Shown here: positions 8,681 to 20,026 of the stretch, in pieces
Numbering within the stretch: position 1 is the first letter of the stretch
How the letters are laid out: the number at the start of each line of letters is the position of its first letter
DNA from: Roseitranquillus sediminis
GTDB taxonomy: Bacteria; Pseudomonadota; Alphaproteobacteria; Rhodobacterales; Rhodobacteraceae
Direction: 5' to 3'
Assembly (NCBI RefSeq): GCF_016918935.1
Contig: NZ_JAFFOB010000012.1
Location: forward strand, 107,347 to 171,346
Length of the DNA stretch: 64,000 nt
Translations under genes and position numbers: made by a program
Notes under the pieces: model-generated
The model's input: only the letters and a program-made list of their open reading frames with translations
What the model was told of the DNA's origin: nothing
Databases searched by the model: none

Positions 8681-10432
8681 ATGACGGCGATGACAGGCGC
8701 GAAGATGGTGGTCCAGGCGCTCAAGGACCAGGGCGTCGAGGTGGTGTTCGGCTATCCGGGTGGCGCCGTCCTTCCCATCTATGACGAGATCTTCCAGCAG
8801 AACGAGATCCGCCACATCCTCGTCCGGCACGAGCAGGCGGCGGTCCATGCGGCCGAGGGCTATGCCCGCTCGACCGGCCGGCCCGGTGTCGTGCTGGTCA
8901 CCTCCGGCCCCGGCGCGACCAACGCCGTCACCGGACTGACCGACGCGTTGATGGACTCGATCCCGATCGTCGTCCTCACGGGCCAGGTCCCGACCTTCAT
9001 GATCGGCACCGATGCGTTTCAGGAGGCAGATACAGTCGGCATTACCCGGCCCTGCACCAAGCACAACTGGCTGGTCTCGGACACCGACAGCCTGTCGGAC
9101 GTGCTGCACCAGGCGTTCCACGTCGCCCGCTCCGGCCGGCCGGGGCCGGTGCTCGTGGACATCCCCAAGGACGTCCAGTTCGCCAGCGGCAGCTACGTCG
9201 CGCCGCAGGCCGCGAAGACGAGCCACTACCAGCCTCGTCGCAAGGGCGACCCAGACCGCATAGCCGAGCTGGTCGCGGCGATCGAGGCGGCGGAGAGACC
9301 GATCTTCTACACCGGCGGCGGCGTCATCAACTCGGGCCCTGCCGCAAGCCAGCTCCTGCGCGAGCTGGTGGACGCGACCGGCATCCCCGTCACCTCCACG
9401 CTGATGGGCCTCGGCGCCTATCCGGGCAGCGGGCCGAACTGGCTCGGGATGCTCGGGATGCACGGTCTCTACGAGGCCAACCTCGCGATGCACGACTGCG
9501 ACCTGATGATCAATATCGGCGCGCGGTTCGACGACCGGATCACCGGGCGCATCCAGGACTTCTCGCCGAACTCGCGCAAGGCGCACATCGACATTGACCC
9601 ATCCTCGATCAACAAGGTGATCCGTGTCGACATCCCGATCGTGGGCGATGTCGCGCACGTGCTGGAGGACGTCCTGCGCGTCTGGAAGTCACGCGGCCGC
9701 CGGACCGAGCGCGATGCGCTGGCCAAATGGCGTGCCCGCATCGACGAGTGGCGTCGCGTCGACTGCCTCGCCTTCCGCCAGGAAGGGCCGACGATCAAGC
9801 CGCAATACGCAGTTGCCCGGCTGGAGGCGCTGACGAAGGGGCGGGACCGCTACATCTGCACCGAGGTGGGCCAGCACCAGATGTGGGCCGCACAGTACAT
9901 CCGCTTCGAGGAACCGAACCGCTGGATGACCTCGGGCGGCCTCGGCACCATGGGATACGGCTTCCCCTCCTCGATCGGCGTGCAGATGGCGCACCCGGAC
10001 GCGCTCGTCATCAACGTCGCGGGCGAGGCGAGCTGGCTGATGAACATGCAGGAGCTCGGGACGGCGACACAGTACCGTCTGCCGGTCAAGCAGTTCATCC
10101 TCAACAACGAGCGCCTCGGCATGGTCCGTCAGTGGCAGCAGCTGCTGCATGGCGAGCGTTACTCCCACTCCTGGTCCGAGTCTCTGCCCGACTTCGTGAA
10201 GCTCGCCGAGGCGTTCGGCGCGAAGGGTATCCAGTGCAAGGACCCGGCGGACCTGGACGACGCCATCATGGAGATGATCAAGCACGACGGGCCGGTCGTC
10301 TTCGACTGCCTCGTCGAGAAGCACGAGAATTGCTTCCCGATGATCCCGTCGGGCGAGCCGCACAACAAGATGATCCTTGGCGACGCGTCGACCTCCGACG
10401 CGATTGGCGCCAAAGGTGCGGTCTTGGTCTGA
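8681..10432 (+). CDS. ilvB: Acetolactate synthase large (catalytic) subunit
   Basis: This ThDP- and FAD-dependent enzyme condenses two pyruvates, or pyruvate and 2-oxobutyrate, in the first common step of branched-chain amino-acid synthesis. The 583-residue length is normal. The catalytic glutamate lies in LVRHEQAAVHAAEGYAR (E51). The C-terminal ThDP/metal segment reads NVAGEASWLMNMQELGTATQ, with GEAS in place of the more general GDGS; I recall this as normal for alphaproteobacterial enzymes. LNNERLGMVRQWQ follows. A GGAG site 8 nt upstream supports this start. It could equally be called ilvI; it lies upstream of the small subunit and downstream of the attenuator. Confidence 0.96.
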   Translation: MTAMTGAKMVVQALKDQGVEVVFGYPGGAVLPIYDEIFQQNEIRHILVRHEQAAVHAAEGYARSTGRPGVVLVTSGPGATNAVTGLTDALMDSIPIVVLTGQVPTFMIGTDAFQEADTVGITRPCTKHNWLVSDTDSLSDVLHQAFHVARSGRPGPVLVDIPKDVQFASGSYVAPQAAKTSHYQPRRKGDPDRIAELVAAIEAAERPIFYTGGGVINSGPAASQLLRELVDATGIPVTSTLMGLGAYPGSGPNWLGMLGMHGLYEANLAMHDCDLMINIGARFDDRITGRIQDFSPNSRKAHIDIDPSSINKVIRVDIPIVGDVAHVLEDVLRVWKSRGRRTERDALAKWRARIDEWRRVDCLAFRQEGPTIKPQYAVARLEALTKGRDRYICTEVGQHQMWAAQYIRFEEPNRWMTSGGLGTMGYGFPSSIGVQMAHPDALVINVAGEASWLMNMQELGTATQYRLPVKQFILNNERLGMVRQWQQLLHGERYSHSWSESLPDFVKLAEAFGAKGIQCKDPADLDDAIMEMIKHDGPVVFDCLVEKHENCFPMIPSGEPHNKMILGDASTSDAIGAKGAVLV

Positions 10433-10441
10433 GCCGTCGGA

Positions 10442-10500
10442 CGGGGGGCCGTCTGCCCCCCGGACCCTCGAAGATATTTCTGGAGCAAAGAAGGTAGGCG
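10442..10500 (+). repeat. ilvB-ilvN spacer hairpin with GATATTT tail
   Basis: A perfect 8-bp stem (CGGGGGGC / GCCCCCCG) with a 5-nt loop is followed by CTCGAAGATATTTCTGGAG and a CAAAGAAGG purine tract that provides the ilvN ribosome site. Similar hairpin-GATATTT-AAAGAAG spacers recur in Rhodobacteraceae genomes from memory; only one full copy was noticed here. Confidence 0.4.
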
Positions 10501-11064
10501 ATGTCGGCACTGAAGATCGAACAGGGAACATCGAAGCACTCGGCCTACGACCTGCGCTCGAACTACGCGGATGTGAACGAGCGGCACACGCTGGCCGTCG
10601 TGGTGGAGAACGAGCCGGGCGTGCTGGCGCGCGTCGTCGGACTCTTTTCCGGGCGCGGCTACAACATCGAGAGCCTGACGGTGGCCGAAATCGACCACCA
10701 GGGCCATCGCAGCCGCATCACCATCGTCACCAGCGGCACGCCGCAGATAATCGAGCAGATCAAGGCCCAGCTCGGCCGTATTGTCGTGGTCCACGACGTA
10801 CACGACCTGACCGTCGAGGGGCCGAGCGTCGAGCGTGAGCTGGCGCTCTTCAAGGTGACGGGCGAAGGCGAGAAGCGGGTCGAGGCGCTGCGACTAGCCG
10901 ACATCTTCCGCGCCAACGTGGTCGATTCGACGCTCAAGAGCTTCACCTTCGAGATCACCGGCACCCCGGAGAAGATCGACGCCTTTGCGGACCTCATGCG
11001 CCCGCTGGGCCTGCAGGAGGTCGCCCGCACCGGCGTCGCCGCCCTCGCGCGCGGACCGCTCTAG
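10501..11064 (+). CDS. ilvN: Acetolactate synthase small (regulatory) subunit
   Basis: This 187-residue subunit activates IlvB and confers feedback inhibition by valine. The N-terminal ACT domain is clear (HTLAVVVENEPGVLARVVGLF, then GRGYNIESLTVAEID), and the C-terminal half (ALFKVTGEGEKRVEALRLADIFRA and EITGTPEKIDAF) matches the ALS small-subunit C-domain. The N-terminal 25 residues before the ACT domain are a normal alphaproteobacterial extension. It follows ilvB by 68 bp and shares its attenuator. Alternative symbol ilvH. Confidence 0.95.
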   Translation: MSALKIEQGTSKHSAYDLRSNYADVNERHTLAVVVENEPGVLARVVGLFSGRGYNIESLTVAEIDHQGHRSRITIVTSGTPQIIEQIKAQLGRIVVVHDVHDLTVEGPSVERELALFKVTGEGEKRVEALRLADIFRANVVDSTLKSFTFEITGTPEKIDAFADLMRPLGLQEVARTGVAALARGPL

Positions 11065-11146
11065 GCGCCGCCGCGGGACGCGGCGACGGGCGGCCGACGG
11101 CGGCAGCGCCGCCCGAGGGCGCCCGTTCCCCCGAGACTGCACACGG

Positions 11147-13276
<2,130 letters not shown>

Positions 13277-13361
13277 CACGCTCTCCTCGCCGCCCCGTGA
13301 CACCGCGTCCTTCTATTACTCAATACAGGAGCCCTATATCCAATGCGATGGGAGGGTCCTC

Positions 13362-13847
13362 ATGAAAGTACCACTTGTCGCCGCCTGCGCCGCCCTGGCC
13401 GCCACGCTGACACTGGCTCAGGACGCGCCCGCCGTCGACGCCGTCAATGCGGTCGAGGCGTGGCAGGAGGATCCAATGACAATCTTTCAGGCAACCGAGA
13501 TCGACATCGATGATTTTCGCTATGTTGCGCGGCCCGTGGTCGTGTTTTCGGACACTCCGGCCAATCCCGCCTTCGGGCGGCAGGTCGACCTGATCCGGAA
13601 TCGCATTTCCGCACTCGCCGAGCGGGACGTGGTGGTCGTGCTGGACGCCGAGCCCGACGCACGAAGCGAGCTGCGCCAGCGCCTCCGGCCGCGCGGCTTC
13701 GGGCTGGTGCTCATGAACAAGGACGGCAGCGTGGCGCTTCGTAAGCCGTCGCCGTGGGACGTCCGCGAGATCACGCGGTCCATCGACAAGACGCCCGAGC
13801 GGCAACAGGAACTGCGAGAGCAGCGTCGCCAGCCGCTGACCGACTGA
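13362..13847 (+). CDS. Secreted DUF4174 domain protein
   Basis: The 161-residue protein has a signal peptide (MKVPLVAACAALAATLTLAQ). The DUF4174 region (RPVVVFSDTPANPAFGRQVDLI ... RGFGLVLMNKDGSVALRKPSPWDVREITRSIDKTPERQQEL) follows and has a thioredoxin-like look without a CxxC. The function is unknown. GGAGGG precedes the start by 5 nt. It lies on the opposite strand between mcm and pccA, a position seen in other Rhodobacteraceae as I recall. It may act in the periplasm; no link to propionate metabolism is visible. Confidence 0.82.
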   Translation: MKVPLVAACAALAATLTLAQDAPAVDAVNAVEAWQEDPMTIFQATEIDIDDFRYVARPVVVFSDTPANPAFGRQVDLIRNRISALAERDVVVVLDAEPDARSELRQRLRPRGFGLVLMNKDGSVALRKPSPWDVREITRSIDKTPERQQELREQRRQPLTD

Positions 13848-13849
13848 CC

Positions 13850-15850
13850 TCAGCCAAACTCGAGGATGACGTCGTCGACGGCGAGGCTGTCGCCCGGCGC
13901 GGCGTTGACCTTCGTCACGACCGCCTTTCGTTCGGCGCGGAGGATGTTCTCCATCTTCATCGCCTCGACGGTGCAGAGCGCCTGCCCCTCCTGCACCTCG
14001 TCGCCCTCGTCCACTTCGATCCGCACCACGAGGCCGGGCATCGGGCAGAGCAGCATGCGCGACGTGTCGGGCGCCTGCTTTTCCGGCATCAGCGACGCCA
14101 GCTCGGCCATCCTCGGCGTGCGCACGTGCACCTTGAGGTCTGCGCCGCGATGCCGGACGCGGTAACCGTTGGGAATGCGCGAGACCTTCAGCGTCAGCGA
14201 CGCGCCATCGACCTCGAGCCGGGCCAGCGGTTCCCCGGGACGCCAGCGGGAGGTGACGCGCATCGAGCGGAGATCGCCGAAATGGACGGTCGCGCCCTCG
14301 CGATCCGCTTCCACCCGGACCTCGTGCCGCTGGTCCGCCAGCGTGACCACCCAGCGCGTGCCGACCTTTCGCTCATGGTTGTCCATCCGCCCCGAGATGC
14401 GCGTGCGCCGGATCTCGGCCACGCGGTTCATCGCCGCCGCCGCCGCAGAGATCCGCGCCAGCGTCTCCTTGTCGAGCGTGGCGCCGGCGAAGCCCTCCGG
14501 GAACTCCTCGTCGATGAAGGCGGTGGTGATGTCGCCCGATACGAAGCGCGGGTGGTCCATGACAGCCGCGAGAAACGGCAGGTTGTGGCCGATCCCCTCA
14601 AGCTCGAAGTCGTCGAGCGCGGTCCGCATGTGCCCGATCGCCGTCTCCCGGTCCGGACCCCATGTGCAGAGCTTGGCGATCATCGGGTCGTAGTACATCG
14701 AGATCTCGCCGCCCTCCTCGACCCCGGTGTCGTTGCGGACGACACGCCCCTCCTCGCGCACCTCCTCGGGCGGGCGATAGCGGGTCAACCGGCCGATCGA
14801 GGGCAGGAACTTGCGATACGGGTCCTCGGCATAGAGGCGGCTCTCGATGGCCCAACCGTTCAGCCGCACGTCCTCCTGGCGGAACGGCAGCGGCTCGCCG
14901 GCGGCGACGCGGATCATCAACTCGACGAGATCCAGGCCGGTTATGAGCTCGGTAACCGGATGCTCGACCTGCAGCCGCGTGTTCATCTCGAGGAAGTAGA
15001 AGTTGCGCTGGCCGTCGACGATGAACTCGACGGTGCCTGCGCTCTGATAGCCGACCGCCTGCGCCAGCGCGACCGCCTGCTCGCCCATGGCGCGGCGCGT
15101 CGCCTCGTCGAGGAAGGGTGACGGAGCCTCCTCAATGACCTTCTGGTTGCGGCGCTGGATCGAGCACTCCCGTTCGCCGAGGTAGACGCAGTTGCCGTGG
15201 CCGTCCGCGAGCACCTGGATCTCGATGTGGCGCGGCTGGGTGACGAACTTCTCGACGAAGATACGGTCGTCGCCGAAGCTCGCCGCGGCCTCGTTCTTCG
15301 ACGACTGGAAGCCGTCGCGCGCCTCGCGCTCGTTCCAGGCGATGCGCATGCCCTTGCCGCCGCCACCGGCCGAGGCCTTGATCATCACCGGATAGCCGAT
15401 CTCGCCCGCGATGCGCACCGCCTCGTCCGCATCGGCGATCAGGCCCATGTAGCCGGGCACGGTGCTGACCCCCGCCTCGGCGGCGAGCTTCTTGGACGTG
15501 ATCTTGTCGCCCATCGCCTCGATCGCCGAGGCGGGAGGGCCGATGAAGGTTACGCCCTCGGCCGCCAGAGCCTCGGCAAAGCGTCGATTTTCGGAGAGGA
15601 AGCCATAACCGGGATGGACCGCGTCCGCACCCGACTGGCGCACCGCGCCAAGTACCTTGCCGATGTCGATGTAGGACTGGCTTGCCGGCGCCGGCCCCAC
15701 ATGCACGGCTTCGTCGGCCATCCGCACGTGCGGCGCATCGGCGTCGGCGTCGGAATAGATCGCGACCGTACGGATGCCCATTGCACGCGCCGTTCGCATA
15801 ACGCGGCAGGTTATCTCGCCACGGTTGGCGACCAGGATCTTCTCAATCAT
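13850..15850 (-). CDS. pccA: Propionyl-CoA carboxylase alpha (biotin) subunit
   Basis: PccA carboxylates its own biotin using ATP and bicarbonate, and PccB passes the carboxyl group to propionyl-CoA. The 666-residue chain begins with the biotin carboxylase domain (MIEKILVANRGEITCRVMRTA), with the ATP-grasp glycine loop KASAGGGGKGMRI and the EMNTRLQVEHPVTE catalytic segment. A middle BT domain mediates contact with PccB. The C-terminal biotinyl domain has EAMKMEN, with K632 the biotin site. It is on the same strand as pccB, separated by three small genes, and abuts the convergent DUF4174 gene. Confidence 0.95.
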   Translation of the reverse strand: MIEKILVANRGEITCRVMRTARAMGIRTVAIYSDADADAPHVRMADEAVHVGPAPASQSYIDIGKVLGAVRQSGADAVHPGYGFLSENRRFAEALAAEGVTFIGPPASAIEAMGDKITSKKLAAEAGVSTVPGYMGLIADADEAVRIAGEIGYPVMIKASAGGGGKGMRIAWNEREARDGFQSSKNEAAASFGDDRIFVEKFVTQPRHIEIQVLADGHGNCVYLGERECSIQRRNQKVIEEAPSPFLDEATRRAMGEQAVALAQAVGYQSAGTVEFIVDGQRNFYFLEMNTRLQVEHPVTELITGLDLVELMIRVAAGEPLPFRQEDVRLNGWAIESRLYAEDPYRKFLPSIGRLTRYRPPEEVREEGRVVRNDTGVEEGGEISMYYDPMIAKLCTWGPDRETAIGHMRTALDDFELEGIGHNLPFLAAVMDHPRFVSGDITTAFIDEEFPEGFAGATLDKETLARISAAAAAMNRVAEIRRTRISGRMDNHERKVGTRWVVTLADQRHEVRVEADREGATVHFGDLRSMRVTSRWRPGEPLARLEVDGASLTLKVSRIPNGYRVRHRGADLKVHVRTPRMAELASLMPEKQAPDTSRMLLCPMPGLVVRIEVDEGDEVQEGQALCTVEAMKMENILRAERKAVVTKVNAAPGDSLAVDDVILEFG

Positions 15851-15910
15851 CGACTGGACGCTTGTTCAGGAAATCGTGCCGGCAGACTTCGGCCGCGGGC
15901 ACGATCAGCG

Positions 15911-16102
15911 TCAAAAGTAACGGCCCTTAGCCCATCCCAAGCCGCCGCCAACCGCAGCGCCCACGAGCGGGTCATTCTCCGTCACGGCAGCGGCTCCCGC
16001 GCCGATGGCTGCGCCGGTCGCCACGCGCTCGGTCGTGGTATAGCCGCAAGCCGCAAGGGAGCCGGCTGCAATCACACCGAGCAAAACCAACCTGATATTC
16101 AT
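15911..16102 (-). CDS. Small glycine-zipper lipoprotein
   Basis: The 63-residue precursor has a lipoprotein signal (MNIRLVLLGVIAAGSLAACG), with the predicted lipidated Cys at residue 19. A glycine-zipper segment (ATGAAIGAGAAAV ... GAAVGGGLGWAKG) follows, typical of small outer-membrane lipoproteins of unknown function. The start at 16102 was chosen for the signal peptide and a GGAGAAG site. It lies 60 bp upstream of pccA on the same strand, so it may be co-transcribed. Confidence 0.8.
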   Translation of the reverse strand: MNIRLVLLGVIAAGSLAACGYTTTERVATGAAIGAGAAAVTENDPLVGAAVGGGLGWAKGRYF

Positions 16103-16188
16103 GTCGAAGCTTCTCCGTCTGATGCTGGGATCAGCGAACAACCGAAATCCTCCGTTCGCAAGCCAATTCTGCATCGCCGGAAAGAGTT

Positions 16189-16224
16189 GCGGCGGTCTGA
16201 CCGGGGAAGAAGTCAGACCGCCGC
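16189..16224. other. Strong isolated hairpin (13-bp perfect stem)
   Basis: The inverted repeat GCGGCGGTCTGAC / GTCAGACCGCCGC is perfect, with a 10-nt loop. On the minus strand the loop reads TTCTTCCCCG and the stem is followed by AACTCTTTCC. It lies 173 bp downstream of the 114-residue gene and upstream of the glycine-zipper lipoprotein. It could be the terminator of the upstream transcript, a processing stem, or the 3' end of a small RNA. Confidence 0.5.
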
Positions 16225-16396
16225 GAAGGGGAAGGGTAACGCTCTTTATTCAGAGGACCCGGCATGTCCGGCGCCTCTTCCGCAAACATGATGGTTAACT
16301 CGCGGCAGGCAACCAAGACATGAACGGCTCGGCGAAGATCGGCTGAAACTCGCTCATAGATTGAGAAATCCGCCGATGCGCAACCATGTGGCGCGG

Positions 16397-16741
16397 CTAA
16401 TCGATGAGCCCAGGAAAGCTGGCGCGAGCCAGGACTTCGTCGACGCGCAGTCGCGCCCCATAGCTTTCGGCGTCGAAGGGATCGTCGACAGCTTTGACTT
16501 CCCGGCCGAAGAACCATGCGAGGCGACCTGCGTCCAGGTTGCCGCGCTCGAACGGCTCGGCGCCGAAATGTTCCCACAACGCGGCCAGAAACGCCTCGTC
16601 GGCGCGGCGGTCGGCGGGACGGCGATCGGCGTGACGTTCGCGCGCGACAAGCGGCGTTGCTCCACGCGGGTTGGCGCGCCTGATCGTGAACTGAAAGTCG
16701 GTACCGGCCAGCCGGCCAGGGAAGCCGCGATGCTTGAGCAT
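16397..16741 (-). CDS. Conserved-looking hypothetical protein (114 residues)
   Basis: The protein begins MLKHRGFPGRLAGTDFQF and has no membrane segment or signal peptide. It has a basic middle (ERHADRRPADRRADEAF) and an acidic, hydrophobic C-terminus (LAALWEHFGAEPFERGN ... DDPFDAESYGARLRVDEV). Codon third positions are strongly GC-rich, and a CGGAGG site precedes the ATG by 5 nt, so I take it as real. No domain is recognised. It lies in a minus-strand run between pccB and pccA, suggesting co-transcription with the carboxylase genes. Confidence 0.65.
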   Translation of the reverse strand: MLKHRGFPGRLAGTDFQFTIRRANPRGATPLVARERHADRRPADRRADEAFLAALWEHFGAEPFERGNLDAGRLAWFFGREVKAVDDPFDAESYGARLRVDEVLARASFPGLID

Positions 16742-16798
16742 GAGGCCTCCGCCTTGCGAGAGGCGCGGACGGACCCGCAGGCCCGTCCGGCCATGACG

Positions 16799-16936
16799 TC
16801 AGTACTTGTTGTAGGTCGGCTCTGCGGCAACCGGTGCCGGATCGACGTAAACCACTTCTTCCTGCTGGCGGGGAGCGCAGGCGGCGATGAAGGCCACGGC
16901 GCTGAGGGCGGCGCAGATCTTGGCTGTGCTCGACAT
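16799..16936 (-). CDS. Very small lipoprotein (45 residues)
   Basis: The precursor starts MSSTAKICAALSAVAFIAAC, a lipoprotein signal with lipidated Cys20. The mature peptide is only 26 residues, begins APRQQEEVVYVDPAPVA and ends in NKY. Short lipoproteins with this PRQQEEVVYVDPAPV pattern next to pccB are, from memory, common in Rhodobacteraceae. The function is unknown. It ends 57 bp before the 114-residue gene and lies downstream of pccB on the same strand. Confidence 0.78.
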   Translation of the reverse strand: MSSTAKICAALSAVAFIAACAPRQQEEVVYVDPAPVAAEPTYNKY

Positions 16937-17105
16937 GGGTTCGTCCTTTCGTTCCACTGTTTTGGGCCGCGCGGGCCCGGTTCACTCCGGGAATCTAGTG
17001 CGGCACCGGGATCATGGCAAAGTCGCGGAGCGGCCGCGAGAGCCAAAAGAGAAGCCGGCGGCGGGTCGCCGCTAGGCCTGCCCGGTGCCGCCTGAGCCGT
17101 CGCGC

Positions 17106-18638
17106 TCAGAGCGGGATGTTGTCGTGCTTCTTCCAGGGATTGCTCAGGCGCTTGTTGCGCAGCGAGGCGAAGGCGCGGCAGACCCTGCGGCGGGTCGAGT
17201 GCGGCATGATCACCTCGTCGATGAAGCCGCGCTCCGCCGCCTTGAACGGGTTTGCGAAGTTTGCCTCGTACTCGGCTGTTCTTTCTGCGATCTTTTCTGT
17301 GTCACTCAATTCGGACCTGTAGAGGATCTCGGTCGCGCCCTTGGCGCCCATGACCGCAATCTCGGCCGAGGGCCAGGCATAGTTGAAGTCGCCGCGCAGG
17401 TGCTTCGATGCCATGACGTCATACGCCCCGCCGTAGGCTTTGCGAGTGATGACGGTGACCTTTGGCACGGTGGCCTCGCCGTAGGCGAAGAGAAGCTTGG
17501 CGCCATGCTTGATGACACCGCCGAGTTCCTGCCCCGTGCCGGGCAGGAAGCCGGGAACATCCACGAAAGTGAGGATCGGGATCTCGAAGGCGTCGCAGAA
17601 GCGCACGAAGCGGGCCGCCTTGCGTGAGGAATCGATGTCGAGGCAGCCTGCCAGAACCATGGGCTGGTTTGCGACGACGCCGACGGTACGGCCCTCGAGC
17701 CGGATAAAGCCGGTGACGATGTTCTTGGCGAAGTCCGCCTGGATCTCGTAGAAGTCGCCCTCGTCCGCCGTCTTCGCGATCAGCTCCTTCATGTCGTAGG
17801 GCGCGTTCGCATTGGCCGGGACCAGCGTGTCGAGGCTCATCTCCACGCGGGCCGGGTCGTCGAAGAACGGCCGGACCGGCACGCCACCGCGGTTGTTCTG
17901 CGGCAGGAAGTCGACCAGGCGGCGTATCTCAGTCAGCGCCTCGATGTCGTTCTCGAAGGCGCCGTCGGCGACCGAAGACTTGCGGGTGTGCGTGGTAGCG
18001 CCGCCGAGCTCCTCGGCTGTGACGACCTCGTTCGTCACGGTCTTCACCACATCGGGGCCGGTGACGAACATGTAGGACGTATCCCGCACCATGAAGATGA
18101 AGTCGGTCATCGCCGGACTGTAGACCGCGCCGCCGGCGCAGGGACCCATGATGACGCTGATCTGCGGCACGACACCCGAGGCCATGATGTTTCGCTGAAA
18201 CACCTCGGCGTAACCGGCGAGGCTCGCCACCCCCTCCTGGATGCGGGCGCCGCCCGAGTCGTTCAGCCCGATCACCGGCGCGCCGTTCTGCATCGCCATG
18301 TCCATGATCTTGCAGATCTTCTGGGCATGGGTCTCGCTGAGCGAGCCGCCGAAGACGGTGAAATCCTGGCTGAACACATAGACCATGCGACCGTTGATCG
18401 TGCCCCAGCCCGTGACCACCCCGTCGCCCGCCGGCCGCTGCGCCGCCATGCCGAAGTCCGTCGCCCGGTGGGTGACGAACATGTCGAACTCCTCGAACGA
18501 TCCCTCATCCAGCAGGAGCTCCAGCCGCTCGCGTGCGGTCAACTTGCCCTTGGCGTGCTGCGCCTCGATCCGCCGCTCGCCGCCGCCCAGCCTGGCGCCG
18601 GCGCGCCGCTCCTCAAGCTCCCGCAGGATGTCCTTCAT
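17106..18638 (-). CDS. pccB: Propionyl-CoA carboxylase beta (carboxyltransferase) subunit
   Basis: PccB transfers CO2 from carboxybiotin on PccA to propionyl-CoA, giving methylmalonyl-CoA for Mcm. The 510-residue length is standard. The N-terminus ([33 protein letters not shown] has family-typical residues) is followed by the two crotonase-like halves: [20 protein letters not shown] with [19 protein letters not shown], and [16 protein letters not shown] with [15 protein letters not shown]. Both oxyanion-hole Gly pairs are present. The start at 18638 follows GGGAGA by 7 nt. It is the first gene of the pccB-to-pccA minus-strand run. Confidence 0.96.
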   Translation of the reverse strand: MKDILRELEERRAGARLGGGERRIEAQHAKGKLTARERLELLLDEGSFEEFDMFVTHRATDFGMAAQRPAGDGVVTGWGTINGRMVYVFSQDFTVFGGSLSETHAQKICKIMDMAMQNGAPVIGLNDSGGARIQEGVASLAGYAEVFQRNIMASGVVPQISVIMGPCAGGAVYSPAMTDFIFMVRDTSYMFVTGPDVVKTVTNEVVTAEELGGATTHTRKSSVADGAFENDIEALTEIRRLVDFLPQNNRGGVPVRPFFDDPARVEMSLDTLVPANANAPYDMKELIAKTADEGDFYEIQADFAKNIVTGFIRLEGRTVGVVANQPMVLAGCLDIDSSRKAARFVRFCDAFEIPILTFVDVPGFLPGTGQELGGVIKHGAKLLFAYGEATVPKVTVITRKAYGGAYDVMASKHLRGDFNYAWPSAEIAVMGAKGATEILYRSELSDTEKIAERTAEYEANFANPFKAAERGFIDEVIMPHSTRRRVCRAFASLRNKRLSNPWKKHDNIPL

Positions 18639-18805
18639 GACAATCTCCCAAAGCCGCTCTGACTGGATAGTCGAGAGGTCCTGCCGCCGAAAGGCCACTC
18701 GCTCGCTTGTCGCTGTGCTTGCTGCGGCGCGGTCACAAGCCGGACCTCCCGCCGCCACGCCAAGGGCATGTGGACAGCGCCGCAGCGGCGATCTACCTCG
18801 GCGCC

Positions 18806-20023
18806 ATGGTGCATCATCAGCAGGTGCGGTTCCTCGACCGCACGACCCCGCCACACATCGGAACCCTGATCCTGCTCATCGGTGTGCCTGCGCTGTCGAT
18901 GAACGTGTTCCTGCCCTCGCTGCCCGGCATGACAGCCTATTTCGAAACCGAGTACTCGGTGATGCAGCTTTCGGTCTCGCTCTACCTCGCGGTGAGTGCC
19001 GTGCTGCAACTCCTCGTCGGCCCCATCGCCGACAGGATGGGGCGGCGCCCGGTCATCCTGTGGGGCTTCGGCGGCTTTCTCCTCGCCACACTCGGCTGCC
19101 TCCTCGCCCCGACGGCCGAGATCTTCCTGACTTTCCGGATGGCGCAGGCGGTCATCGTCGTCGGGATGGTGCTGAGTCGCGCTGTGGTGCGCGACATGGT
19201 CCCGCAGGACGAGGCGGCTTCCATGATCGGGTGGATCACGATGGGCATGGCGCTGGTCCCGATGGCTGCGCCGGTGCTGGGCGGCCTGCTCGATCAGGTC
19301 TTCGGGTGGAAAGCCAACTTCTTGATCCAGCTCCTGCTCGGAGCCGCGGTGCTCGGCCTAGCCTGGGCGGATCTGGGCGAGACTGCTCACCGCACCTCGG
19401 CAAGCTTTGCCCAGCAGATCCGCGAGTATCCGGAGCTCCTCGGCTCCCGGCGCTTCTGGGGCTATGCGCTCGCCGCCGCGTTCGCGAGTGGCGCCTTCTT
19501 CGCCTACCTGGGAGGCGCTCCTTACGTAGGCAGCGAGATCTTCGGCCTGACGCCGGCCATGCTCGGGATCTACTTCGGTGCGCCGGCCGTGGGCTACGGG
19601 ATCGGCAACGGTCTCTCGGGCCACTACTCCGCACGCTTCGGCATCAACACGATGATCCTCGCGGGCGCGTGGCTGACGCTCGCCGGCCTCCTCGTCTCGG
19701 TCCTGCTCTTCGCTCTCGGCTTCGAGTCGCCGCTCGTGTTCTTCGGGTTCATGACCTTCGTCGGCATCGGCAACGGGCTCATCCTGCCCAACGCGACCTC
19801 CGGCCTCCTATCAGTCAGGCCGCACCTCGCCGGCACGGCGAGCGGCCTCGGCGGTGCGGTGATGATCGGTGGCGGCGCCGCGCTTTCCGCAACCGCCGGA
19901 TCGCTCCTGACGCCCGAGCGCGGCGCCTGGCCGCTCCTTTGGCTCATGGTGGGGACCTCGGCTCTCGCGCTCCTCTGCATCATTTACGTGAAGCGGCGCG
20001 AGCGTCAGATCGGCGCCGTGTGA
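18806..20023 (+). CDS. MFS exporter, Bcr/CflA drug-resistance type
   Basis: The 405-residue, 12-TM-type major facilitator begins with [25 protein letters not shown], the typical Bcr/CflA opening. The motif A region [16 protein letters not shown] and motif C-like stretch [20 protein letters not shown] mark it as a proton-coupled drug:H+ antiporter. The substrate cannot be read from sequence. The start at 18806 is chosen by homology; the ribosome site is weak, and a frame extends further upstream. It is divergent from pccB with a shared 167-bp promoter region and converges with the GMC oxidoreductase. Confidence 0.88.
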   Translation: MVHHQQVRFLDRTTPPHIGTLILLIGVPALSMNVFLPSLPGMTAYFETEYSVMQLSVSLYLAVSAVLQLLVGPIADRMGRRPVILWGFGGFLLATLGCLLAPTAEIFLTFRMAQAVIVVGMVLSRAVVRDMVPQDEAASMIGWITMGMALVPMAAPVLGGLLDQVFGWKANFLIQLLLGAAVLGLAWADLGETAHRTSASFAQQIREYPELLGSRRFWGYALAAAFASGAFFAYLGGAPYVGSEIFGLTPAMLGIYFGAPAVGYGIGNGLSGHYSARFGINTMILAGAWLTLAGLLVSVLLFALGFESPLVFFGFMTFVGIGNGLILPNATSGLLSVRPHLAGTASGLGGAVMIGGGAALSATAGSLLTPERGAWPLLWLMVGTSALALLCIIYVKRRERQIGAV

Positions 20024-20026
20024 CCC

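Noticed and set aside
9901..10060. Missing GDG motif in the ThDP-binding region of IlvB (GEAS instead)
   Set aside because: As I recall, alphaproteobacterial acetolactate synthases usually carry GEAS here, so it is not a defect.
11065..11146. GC-rich inverted repeats between ilvN and the mcm gene as a terminator
   Set aside because: Several short overlapping stems are possible in this GC-rich sequence, but none is long, unique or followed by a U-run.
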